38,529 bases of DNA. Source: CAZVXI01 sp964631295. GTDB taxonomy: Bacteria; Planctomycetota; Phycisphaerae; Phycisphaerales; SM1A02. The notes under the pieces are model-generated. The model had not been told where the DNA came from and searched no databases. It was given only the letters and a program-made list of their open reading frames with translations. The stretch lies in the NCBI GenBank assembly GCA_964631295.1, contig CAZVXI010000007.1, forward strand, positions 1-38,529, in the 5' to 3' direction. This document shows positions 8,124 through 15,714 of this stretch, piece after piece (position 1 is the stretch's first letter; each line of letters starts with the position of its first letter). The translations under genes were made by a program, and so were the position numbers.

Positions 8124-8900
8124 GTGAGCACCACAACTGATCCCCAGCCGACCCACAACCACCGTGCTGAGCTGATCGCGGTCCGCGACCTCGGCCGGAT
8201 GCCGTACGCAGATGCCTATGCAATCCAGAAGACGCTCCAGCAGGACGTAATCGCGGCGCGCAAGAAGCCTGAACATCACCCGATCGGCCATCTGCTTCTC
8301 GTCGAGCATGACCCGCCCGTGATTACCGTCTCGCGTCGCAAGTCAGCCGCAGCACACCTCATTGCGTCGCGGCAGCAGCTTGCCGAAGCGGGCGTCGAGC
8401 TCGCTCAGACCGATCGTGGCGGCGACATCACCTACCACGGGCCCGGTCAGCTCGTTGCGTACCCGATTCTCGACCTCAACCGGCTTGGCCTGCGAATGCA
8501 TTCGTACATGCGATTCCTCGAACAGGTGGTGATCGACACGCTCGCGACATGGAACATTGCAGGGCTCCGTGATCCGCAGGCGACGGGCGTCTGGGTCGCA
8601 GGGGCAACGCGATCGTCGGATGCCAAGATCGCTGCGATGGGTGTGCGTGTCAGCCGCTGGGTTTCAATGCACGGCCTCGCGCTCAATGTACAGACCAATC
8701 TCGAACACTTCCGTCTCATCGTGCCGTGCGGCCTGCTTGGGCGAACCGTGACATCCATGCGTGAACTGCTCGGCGACGAATCGCCGCCGATGGCAGAAGT
8801 GAAAACACGGCTGACAGAGGCTCTGCTGACGCACGCAACCGCTCACGCGGCGTCGGATGGCCCGTCGCGCGACGCCGATTGTTTGCCCGAGGTCACCTGA
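8124..8900 (+). CDS. lipB: Octanoyltransferase LipB (lipoyl(octanoyl) transferase)
   Basis: 258 aa. LipB moves the octanoyl group from octanoyl-ACP to lipoyl domains of pyruvate and 2-oxoglutarate dehydrogenases and the glycine cleavage system, in the cytoplasm. The signature RGGDITYHGPGQLVAYPI is intact. The conserved lysine is K168 in AKIAAMGVRVSRWVS, and the catalytic cysteine is C202 in IVPCGL. GTG 8124 is the only sensible start; it has no Shine-Dalgarno and a -10-like box just upstream. The family is usually 210-230 aa; the extra length is at both ends, including a roughly 30-residue tail rich in Ala and Asp. No lipA is adjacent. Confidence 0.95.
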   Translation: MSTTTDPQPTHNHRAELIAVRDLGRMPYADAYAIQKTLQQDVIAARKKPEHHPIGHLLLVEHDPPVITVSRRKSAAAHLIASRQQLAEAGVELAQTDRGGDITYHGPGQLVAYPILDLNRLGLRMHSYMRFLEQVVIDTLATWNIAGLRDPQATGVWVAGATRSSDAKIAAMGVRVSRWVSMHGLALNVQTNLEHFRLIVPCGLLGRTVTSMRELLGDESPPMAEVKTRLTEALLTHATAHAASDGPSRDADCLPEVT

Positions 8901-8956
8901 ATCTGGTAGGCTGCTGACCAGATACGCCAGAACTTCAACTCCAAGGGAGGATGTTG

Positions 8957-9766
8957 ATGAGCGAGGCAACCAAGGTCTGCGGCATCTGCGGAATGAACTG
9001 CGCCGGCAAGCCGCGCATCAAGGACCCGAGCGGCCAGTATTACTGCAAGTCGTGCCATGATGAGGCGAGAGCCAAGCAGCGCATGATGGACGAGAAGGCA
9101 ACCGCCCCGACCCGCGCTGCCGACCCGGATGAACTGATCGGCTTTGCCGACGATGATGGTCTTTCTGCTGCGGGCGGTGGTGGTGGCGGCGATGCGATCG
9201 ATGCACTCAGCGATCTTCTGCCTCCGCCGAACGTCCCGAAAGTCAGCGGCGATGTCTGCCCGGGCTGCGGCCAGCCGATTGCACCCGGCTCAGTCGTGTG
9301 CATCAACTGCGGCCACAACTTTCAAAGCGGAGGTCAGGCTGCCACCACCATCGCCAAGCCCGAGAAGAAGAAACGCGCCGGCGGCGGCATGAATGTGTCA
9401 ATGTCGCCTGGCCTCGTGTTCCTGTTGATGGCCGGCATCCCGGTGTTGCTTGGAGCGATCGGCTTGGCTGTCAATCCCGGGCTCATCGCTATTGCGTTCA
9501 TCGTGGCAACGGTCATTGGGGGGGTTGTCGGACTGTGGACGCTTGTCGCCGCGTTTATTGACAGTGTTCTGCAGGGAATCCTCGTCTGGTTCGTACCCTT
9601 TTACGGACTTTTCTGGGTGTTTGGACGCAACGAGAACCCGTACCTGAAAGCCGCGTTCGGCGCTTGCCTGATTGCGATCTTCACGACGATGGTTCTGATG
9701 TTCGCAGCAAGCGGCGCTGATTTCTTCGATCAACTGAGTGAGATGTCCAACACGCCGGACCGCTGA
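8957..9766 (+). CDS. Membrane protein with two N-terminal zinc ribbons
   Basis: 269 aa. GGGAGG at 8945-8950 is placed for ATG 8957; an in-frame ATG at 8951 touches it and is unlikely. The first ribbon is CGICGMNC with YYCKSC about 20 residues later. A glycine-rich spacer and then a second ribbon follow, CPGCGQPI with CINCGHNF. From about residue 140 come four hydrophobic segments (for example MSPGLVFLLMAGIPVLLGAI and IAIFTTMVLMFAA). The second ribbon resembles zinc-ribbon domains that precede membrane helices in many planctomycete proteins. The function is unknown. It ends 14 bases before the convergent purL gene. Confidence 0.75.
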   Translation: MSEATKVCGICGMNCAGKPRIKDPSGQYYCKSCHDEARAKQRMMDEKATAPTRAADPDELIGFADDDGLSAAGGGGGGDAIDALSDLLPPPNVPKVSGDVCPGCGQPIAPGSVVCINCGHNFQSGGQAATTIAKPEKKKRAGGGMNVSMSPGLVFLLMAGIPVLLGAIGLAVNPGLIAIAFIVATVIGGVVGLWTLVAAFIDSVLQGILVWFVPFYGLFWVFGRNENPYLKAAFGACLIAIFTTMVLMFAASGADFFDQLSEMSNTPDR

Positions 9767-9780
9767 AGACTGAACAACGA

Positions 9781-12780
9781 CTACCAATCCAGCGGCGCGC
9801 GCCATGCTGTGCGCAACTCATCGACCGAGACATCGAGCAGGTCGCCAGCACGCATGCGCGGCTCGGCGATGAACGTTCCGATCGGCGCGAATGCGTCCGC
9901 ACCAAGTCCACAATCGCGAATGATCCGTTCCACGTCGGCAATGTCCGACTCCGCAATCTCCAGGAAGTACGCGCTGGCGCACTCGCCAAAACATGCCCGC
10001 GCGATGTTCAGATCCGGGTTGGCTGTGATGTATGCGGCCAGCCCGGCAAGGTCGACGCCAAGGCCGCCAGCGATGCACATTTCAGCAGCACCGACAAGCA
10101 GGCCGCCGTCACTTCCATCGTGTGCTGATTTGGCGAGTCCCGCGCGGATGAGCGCATGCACGCATCGGGCTGCCTTTGGGCCGAAGTCGAGATCGACATG
10201 CGGGCGGATCGGATCATCCTCGCCGCCGCCGAACAGCGACTGATAGTGCGAGCCGCACAGCCACGGTTGCGTGGGCCCGAGGAGGGCCAGCAGGTTGCCC
10301 GCGCGCTTCGCATCCATGGTGACGCATTGAGTCACATCATGCACGATGCCCATGCCGCTGATCAGCATCGTGGGCGGAATGCGAATCGTCTCGCCGGATT
10401 CTGTCGTGAACTGGTTGTTGAGCGAGTCCTTGCCGGAGATGAAGGGCGTGCGATACGCCTTGGCGCCGTCGTAGCACGCTTCCGCTGCGCGCACAAGCCC
10501 GCCCATCACATGCGGATCATCACAGCCCGGCCAACAGAAGTTGTCGAGAATCGCGATTCGATCCGGATCAGCCCCGACGCACACGAGATTGCGCACGCAC
10601 TCGTCGATCGCAGCGAGCGTCATCACATACGGATCGCTCGCGAGATTGGTTGCCAGTCCGTTGGCGATCGCAATGCCGCGCGTCGAACCGGCGACTGGCG
10701 TCATCACTGCAGCATCGGACGGCCCGATGCCCTGTGCGCCAACCAGTGGCTTGACCATCGTCGCGCCCTGCACCTCATGATCGTATTGACGGATGATCCA
10801 GTGCTTTGATGCAATGTTCGGATGCGCGAGCAGTTGCAGGAGTGCGTCCGAGGTCGCTGGACGCTCTGAAGACTTCGATCCGCGCCCTGCCGGGGAGAAG
10901 GAAACGTGTTCCGCAGGATCCCAGACTGCTTCACGTGTCGTATCAGGCACACCATTGTGCATAAAATCCATGCTCAATCGTCCGACTTCCGTATCGTTGT
11001 ATCGCAGGATCAGCTCGCGGCTATCGGTGCCAAATGTACCAAGGTCGCACATTTCAACATTATGTGTTGCGCAGAGTGCTGCGAGCGACTGAATATTCTC
11101 CGCGGGAACAGCAAGTACCATTCGTTCCTGCGCCTCGCTGATCCAGATCTCTGTCGCTGTCAGGCCATCATATTTCAATGGTGCCCGATCGAGTTGCACA
11201 GTTGCGCCGAGTTTCTCGCCCATCTCCCCCACTGCTGAGGAAAATCCGCCTGCGCCGCAGTCCGTGATGGCCCTGTACAGGCAGCCTGCCTGGTGGTCGC
11301 GCGCATCGAGAATCGCATCGAGCACTTTCTTTTCTTCGACCGGATTTCCAATCTGCACCGCATGGCTGAACTCATCAGCATGTGTGTCTGTCAGTTCCGC
11401 TGAACTGAATGTTGCGCCGTGTATGCCATCACGCCCCGTCCGCCCGCCAAGCGCGATGATATGATCGCCGCACTGAGGATCGCCGGTCACCATATTGCGA
11501 GGCATCACGCCGACACATCCGCAATATACGAGCGGATTGCCGACATAACGATCATCAAACCACACTGCACCATTGACGGTCGGTATACCCATGCGATTGC
11601 CGTAGTCGCGCACACCTGCAACCACCTGAGTCAGAATGCGCCTCGGGTGCAGGCAGCCCGCGGGCAGATCATCATGGAATGAAGTCGGATGGGCGACGCA
11701 GAAGACATCTGTGTTGGCGATCGGCTTGGCTGCGAGCCCGGTGCCGATGATATCGCGGATGCAGCCGCCGATGCCTGTTGCTGCACCGCCGTACGGCTCG
11801 ATGGCCGACGGGTGGTTGTGCGTTTCGACCTTAAAGCACACGGCGTGTTCATCGTCGAACGCAACGACACCCGCATTGTCGACGAAAACGGAAAGGCACC
11901 AGTCAACACCATCGTGCATCAGTTCATGGGTTGCCGCTGCGACTGTCGACTTGAGCAGGTTATCGATGTGGATGGAGCCGTCAGCGTTATACGTGTGCCC
12001 GGGGCGCGCATCGAGGTTCGGCAGCATCGCATCGCTGCTGTCGCGGTATGTGACTTTGCTCTTGAGCGTTTTGTGCACGCAATGCTCGGACCATGTCTGC
12101 GCGAGCGTTTCGAGTTCAATCTCGCGCGGCTCACGGCCGAGACGCTTGTATTCATCCTGAATCGCGCGCATTTCTCCCAGTGAAAGAAACAGATGTGCCT
12201 CACGTGAGAACGTAAGCAGTTCCTGCTCCGTCATATCGCGAATCGGCACATCGATCACGCGCAGCTCGTGCGGCTCGCCGGCGGGCAGTGTTGTCGGATG
12301 ATACGGCTCCGTCGTGATCTGCTGAATGACACGGTTCGCGAGGCACCTCTCAGCAAGTTCGACCGCATGTCGCTGATCAATGCCTTGCATGTCGTACCGA
12401 CGCCCGGTTGTGACTTGAACATCAATCCCGAGCATTGCATCAACTGCAAGAGCAATCGGTGCTGCATCCGGATCCATCACGCCCGGCAGCGGATGCACCT
12501 CCACGGTGGAAGCGTCCGGTTGGGGGCTCACACCCACCACCGCATACTGCGTGACCGGATCAGTAAGCAGTTCATCCGCGATGCGCTGGATGCGGGCATC
12601 ATCGAGTGATCCTGCAATGAGGTACACCATCGCGCCGTCGATATGGGTCGGCAACGGGTCAAGCCCTCGCGACCGCGCATCGTGCATCGCCTGCTCGCCG
12701 ATCGGATCGGGCATGTTCGGTTTCGCACGGACTTCAATGCGGTGAACGGCGGTTACGGATGCAGGAGCTGTTGTGGGCAT
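9781..12780 (-). CDS. purL: Phosphoribosylformylglycinamidine synthase, PurL with N-terminal PurS-like domains
   Basis: 999 aa. This is the synthetase part of FGAM synthase, step four of purine synthesis, using ATP and ammonia supplied by PurQ. Start ATG 12780 gives the natural N-terminus; no strong ribosome site is visible. Residues about 12-90 begin RIEVRAKPNMPDPIGEQAM and residues about 95-170 begin VEVHPLPGVMDP; both read as PurS-like repeats. The PurL core then shows SEHCVHKTLKSKVTY, VETHNHPSAIEPYGGAATG, TDCGAGGFSSAVGEMGEKLG, GKDSLNNQF and SDGGLLVGAAEM. Small PurL is about 740 aa and large proteobacterial PurL about 1300 aa with a glutaminase domain. Here the glutaminase is absent, so a separate PurQ is needed. 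Confidence 0.93.
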   Translation of the reverse strand: MPTTAPASVTAVHRIEVRAKPNMPDPIGEQAMHDARSRGLDPLPTHIDGAMVYLIAGSLDDARIQRIADELLTDPVTQYAVVGVSPQPDASTVEVHPLPGVMDPDAAPIALAVDAMLGIDVQVTTGRRYDMQGIDQRHAVELAERCLANRVIQQITTEPYHPTTLPAGEPHELRVIDVPIRDMTEQELLTFSREAHLFLSLGEMRAIQDEYKRLGREPREIELETLAQTWSEHCVHKTLKSKVTYRDSSDAMLPNLDARPGHTYNADGSIHIDNLLKSTVAAATHELMHDGVDWCLSVFVDNAGVVAFDDEHAVCFKVETHNHPSAIEPYGGAATGIGGCIRDIIGTGLAAKPIANTDVFCVAHPTSFHDDLPAGCLHPRRILTQVVAGVRDYGNRMGIPTVNGAVWFDDRYVGNPLVYCGCVGVMPRNMVTGDPQCGDHIIALGGRTGRDGIHGATFSSAELTDTHADEFSHAVQIGNPVEEKKVLDAILDARDHQAGCLYRAITDCGAGGFSSAVGEMGEKLGATVQLDRAPLKYDGLTATEIWISEAQERMVLAVPAENIQSLAALCATHNVEMCDLGTFGTDSRELILRYNDTEVGRLSMDFMHNGVPDTTREAVWDPAEHVSFSPAGRGSKSSERPATSDALLQLLAHPNIASKHWIIRQYDHEVQGATMVKPLVGAQGIGPSDAAVMTPVAGSTRGIAIANGLATNLASDPYVMTLAAIDECVRNLVCVGADPDRIAILDNFCWPGCDDPHVMGGLVRAAEACYDGAKAYRTPFISGKDSLNNQFTTESGETIRIPPTMLISGMGIVHDVTQCVTMDAKRAGNLLALLGPTQPWLCGSHYQSLFGGGEDDPIRPHVDLDFGPKAARCVHALIRAGLAKSAHDGSDGGLLVGAAEMCIAGGLGVDLAGLAAYITANPDLNIARACFGECASAYFLEIAESDIADVERIIRDCGLGADAFAPIGTFIAEPRMRAGDLLDVSVDELRTAWRAPLDW

Positions 12781-12880
12781 GAGAGGCTCGCAAAAAGCGA
12801 AAAGACCAAGGCTTTCGATCGTATCGCACCCATGTGCAATGACCAATGACCGCTGCGCGCGAAGGCCACGGTGCGATCGC

Positions 12881-12886
12881 TATACT
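12881..12886 (+). promoter_or_regulatory. -10 box 7 bases before the rnhA start
   Basis: TATACT lies 7 bases before ATG 12894 with no Shine-Dalgarno, again fitting a leaderless transcript. No convincing -35 box is present. Confidence 0.45.
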
Positions 12887-12893
12887 CGCGTCC

Positions 12894-13358
12894 ATGCCCC
12901 CCAATGACGATCTGCCCCATGTTGATCTCTTCACAGACGGTGCGTGTTCCGGCAACCCCGGGCCGGGCGGCTGGGCGTACATACTGCGGCATCCGGAAAG
13001 CAGCAGCGAGATTGAGCGGGCAGGGGGCGAACGCCTGACGACCAACAACCGGATGGAACTCACCGCTGTCATCGAGGGGCTCTCTGCACTCAGGCAGCGC
13101 AGCAGCGTCGCCATCTACTCCGACAGCCGCTATGTGCTCGATGGCCTGCGTGAGTGGATCGACGGCTGGAAAAAGCGTGGCTGGAGGCGGGCGGGCAACA
13201 AGCCTGTGTTGAACATCGAACTGTGGAAGCGGCTCGACGACCTTCGCCGAGAGCACGATCTGGACTTTCACTGGGTTCGCGGCCACGACAATCATCCCGA
13301 GAACGAACGGTGCGACAAACTCGCCGTCGCTGAGGCTGCGAAGTTCAAAAAGCGATGA
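12894..13358 (+). CDS. rnhA: Ribonuclease HI
   Basis: 154 aa, the normal length. It cuts the RNA strand of RNA-DNA hybrids such as primers and R-loops. All four acidic catalytic residues can be seen: D15 (DLFTDGACSGNPGPGGWAY), E55 (TNNRMELTAVIEGL), D77 (IYSDSRYVLDG) and D141 (ENERCDKLA). The loop histidine lies in WVRGHDNHPENERC. The basic protrusion GWKKRGWRRAGNKPV is the handle region of the E. coli-type enzyme. It is divergent from purL with a gap of 113 bases. ATG 12894 is chosen because the protein starts here in homologues and a -10 box sits just before it. Confidence 0.96.
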   Translation: MPPNDDLPHVDLFTDGACSGNPGPGGWAYILRHPESSSEIERAGGERLTTNNRMELTAVIEGLSALRQRSSVAIYSDSRYVLDGLREWIDGWKKRGWRRAGNKPVLNIELWKRLDDLRREHDLDFHWVRGHDNHPENERCDKLAVAEAAKFKKR

Positions 13359-13405
13359 TCAGTTGTCGATCAAGGGACGTTTCCTGCTGCGAGTGTGTCC
13401 TGTGA

Positions 13406-13411
13406 TATGGT
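13406..13411 (+). promoter_or_regulatory. -10-like box 7 bases before GTG 13419
   Basis: TATGGT ends 7 bases before the GTG chosen for the PNGase F-like gene, with no ribosome site between them. Confidence 0.35.
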
Positions 13412-13418
13412 TCCGCCC

Positions 13419-14519
13419 GTGTTGAGAAGTCATATCAACCTGTTGCGTGTCGCGTGGCTTGCTGCCACTTCGTGTGTTTGTATGGCGATGGCGGGCAGAG
13501 CTGTGGCGCAGGATGCCCGGCTGGAGACAATCAGCGTATTCAACGACGCAGCGATTTCGTATTCGCCTGACACGCCGCACGGTGCGGAGGTGCAAGGCGT
13601 GCAGATTGTGCGTGAAGGGCAGGCTGTCCAGCGCACCATGGCATTGCCGACGCTTGAACTCGGCACCAACGGGCTCGGCAGGGTCGAGGCTGTGATTCGC
13701 GTCAAACCGATCATGACGCGCGATGCGGCCGGCAAGCGACGCCCGGCAGACCCATGGAGCCGCATGGGTGCGCTCGTCATTGCGCGCGATCCGGATCTGG
13801 AGATCGACCCCGATGAGGGCGATCCGGAAACGAACGAAATCGAACTCGTGCGGTTCATCACCGGCTACGGGGGTGAGTCAGTGTTCAGGCAGGATGTGAC
13901 TGCCCTGCTGCCGCTGCTCCGCGGCGAGGTCACGCTTCGGGCGTATGTCAGCACGTATATGAACCCCGGCTGGAACATCAGCGTTGATATCGAGTACACG
14001 CGGGCTTCCACCGCTCGCCGACCGATCTTCGCGCAGCCGATCATCAACAATCAGGGGGTGATCAGCGGTGAGAATCGTGTGCGGTCGACGGCGACGGTGC
14101 CTCGCGGGCTCGACAACGTCCGGCTGCGACTCCTCACGACCGGGCACGCGACAGACGGCGCAGATGGCGATGAGTTCACGCCGCGAACCAACATTGTCCG
14201 GGTGAACGGCCGCGAGGTTGCTCGGCTGCGGCCCTGGGCATCGCCGAGGGGTGACAATCGTGCTGCCAACCCAATGAGTGGCCGCATCACCATCAATGGA
14301 CGCGAGTTGTGGTCGAGCTCGCTCGACAGAGCCGGCTGGGTGCCGGGCGAAGTTGTCGAGACGCAGGTGATCCCGCTGCCGGGACTCATCCCTGGCGAAC
14401 ATCAAGTTGAAATCGTCGTTCTTGGCATACGCCCGGAGGACGCCAGCGAGAACTACGGATACTGGCGTATAAGTGCGATTCTTGTCGCAGATGAGCCGTG
14501 GCCGCCGCCGGGTCAATGA
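13419..14519 (+). CDS. Secreted PNGase F-like two-domain protein
   Basis: 366 aa from GTG 13419 (ATG 13407 and GTG 13395 are in-frame alternatives). An N-terminal signal ends near GRAVAQDA. The rest resembles peptide-N-glycosidase F in both jelly-roll domains. The first has DPWSRMGALVIAR, IELVRFITGYGGES and PGWNISVDIEYTR. The second has TTGHATDG, DEFTPRTNIVRVNGREV and LDRAGWVPGEVVETQVIPL, close to the C-terminal pattern of PNGase F around its RAGWCPG motif. PNGase F removes N-glycans from proteins. Whether the catalytic acids are present I cannot confirm, and the cysteines around the second-domain motifs are absent here. It could be a binding protein rather than an enzyme. Confidence 0.65.
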   Translation: MLRSHINLLRVAWLAATSCVCMAMAGRAVAQDARLETISVFNDAAISYSPDTPHGAEVQGVQIVREGQAVQRTMALPTLELGTNGLGRVEAVIRVKPIMTRDAAGKRRPADPWSRMGALVIARDPDLEIDPDEGDPETNEIELVRFITGYGGESVFRQDVTALLPLLRGEVTLRAYVSTYMNPGWNISVDIEYTRASTARRPIFAQPIINNQGVISGENRVRSTATVPRGLDNVRLRLLTTGHATDGADGDEFTPRTNIVRVNGREVARLRPWASPRGDNRAANPMSGRITINGRELWSSSLDRAGWVPGEVVETQVIPLPGLIPGEHQVEIVVLGIRPEDASENYGYWRISAILVADEPWPPPGQ

Positions 14520-14549
14520 TCATCGCTGCAAATTTCCTATTCAACCGTG

Positions 14550-14578
14550 TTGATGCAGTTGGGAGGCCGTGGTACAGT
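14550..14578 (+). promoter_or_regulatory. Sigma70-type promoter of rpsL
   Basis: TTGATG (14550-14555) and TACAGT (14573-14578) are separated by exactly 17 bases. This predicts a start near 14585 and a leader of about 30 bases. Confidence 0.6.
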
Positions 14579-14615
14579 TCGCGGCTCGATTTTTGCAACC
14601 CGGAGCGATATCCGT

Positions 14616-14987
14616 ATGCCCACGATTAACCAGTTGGTCCGCAAGCCCCGCCGCACCCCGCATGCCAAGAGCAAGGTGCGCGACCTCGAAGCAAGCCCGC
14701 AGAAGCGTGGCGTGTGCCTGCAGGTGCGGACTGTGACTCCAAAGAAGCCCAACTCGGCCCTGCGCAAGGTCGCTCGTGTGCGTCTTTCCAATGGTAAAGA
14801 AGTCACGGCGTACATCGGTGGCGAAGGCCATAACCTTCAGGAGCACTCCATCGTACTCGTCCGTGGAGGCCGTGTGCGAGACCTGCCCGGCGTCCGCTAT
14901 CACATCGTGCGTGGTTCGCTCGATACACTCGGCGTGGATGGTCGCAAGAAGGGTCGCTCCAAGTACGGAGCCAAGAAGGGCAAGTAA
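14616..14987 (+). CDS. rpsL: 30S ribosomal protein S12
   Basis: 123 aa, the standard size. S12 sits at the decoding centre of the small subunit. The start MPTINQLVRKPRR is universal, and GGAG lies 10-13 bases upstream. Conserved parts include VCLQVRTVTPKKPNSALRK (the loop with the lysine changed in streptomycin resistance), VTAYIGGEGHNLQEHS and RGGRVRDLPGVRYH. The normal lysine is present in TPKKPNS. It is followed after 149 bases by rpsG in the usual str order, but no fusA or tuf follows. Confidence 0.98.
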   Translation: MPTINQLVRKPRRTPHAKSKVRDLEASPQKRGVCLQVRTVTPKKPNSALRKVARVRLSNGKEVTAYIGGEGHNLQEHSIVLVRGGRVRDLPGVRYHIVRGSLDTLGVDGRKKGRSKYGAKKGK

Positions 14988-15136
14988 CTCGAAACGGAAC
15001 GAAGCCCGAGGACTTCCGTCCACGGGACTCACAACTCAACGGCAAGTAATCGCAGCCGTCGCTTCCTCACGATTGAGTTTCGCTGCGATGAACAGACAGC
15101 CCGGTCGCCGGGCAGGTGAGCCAAGAAGGAGGCCAC

Positions 15137-15631
15137 ATGGCCGGTCGCATCACGAAATCTGAACAGCAGCTTCGCCCGGACCCCCGCTACAAAGACAAGG
15201 TCCTCGCGAAGTTCATCAACTGCCTCATGCTCGATGGCAAGAAGTCGGTCGCACAGCGTGTGGTCTATGACGCGCTCGATGTGATTCAGGGTCGACTCGG
15301 CAAAGAGACCGACGAGAACGCACCCAAGGACGCGATCGAGGTCTTCCGTCGAGCGATTGACAACGTCAAGCCCGAGGTGGAAGTTCGCTCCAAGCGTGTC
15401 GGCGGCGCGAACTACCAGGTGCCGATGCAGGTGAACCATCGCCGTCAGCAGTCACTGGCGTTCCGCTGGATTCTCACGTCCGTTCGAGCCGAATCCGGCA
15501 AGCCGCTCAAAGATCGCCTCGCCAAAGAACTCTATGACGCAGCTCGCGGCGAAGGGAAGGCGATGAATACCCGAGAGCAGACGCACCGCATGGCTGAGGC
15601 CAACAAGGCGTTCGCTCACTTCGCGTGGTGA
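15137..15631 (+). CDS. rpsG: 30S ribosomal protein S7
   Basis: 164 aa, slightly longer than the usual 156. S7 nucleates assembly of the 3' major domain of 16S rRNA and often represses its own operon. AAGGAGG at 15126-15132 fixes ATG 15137. Recognisable segments are DPRYKDKVLAKFINCLMLDG, FRRAIDNVKPEVEVRSKRVG, NYQVPMQV and the C-terminal THRMAEANKAFAHFAW. The unit ends here instead of continuing into elongation factor G; the next gene, fliD, is convergent. Confidence 0.98.
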   Translation: MAGRITKSEQQLRPDPRYKDKVLAKFINCLMLDGKKSVAQRVVYDALDVIQGRLGKETDENAPKDAIEVFRRAIDNVKPEVEVRSKRVGGANYQVPMQVNHRRQQSLAFRWILTSVRAESGKPLKDRLAKELYDAARGEGKAMNTREQTHRMAEANKAFAHFAW

Positions 15632-15639
15632 TGTCGAGT

Positions 15640-15657
15640 TCACAATCACGATTGTGA
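15640..15657. terminator. Perfect hairpin between rpsG and fliD, possible bidirectional terminator
   Basis: TCACAAT-CACG-ATTGTGA is a perfect 7-bp stem with a four-base loop, eight bases after the rpsG stop and between two convergent genes. It has no T-run on either side, so a terminator role is only suggested by position. Confidence 0.35.
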
Positions 15658-15714
15658 GGCAGGCGCGAGCCCACCGGTGTCCACGTGGCTGCTCGCCGAA
15701 AATGGGCCGAACGG

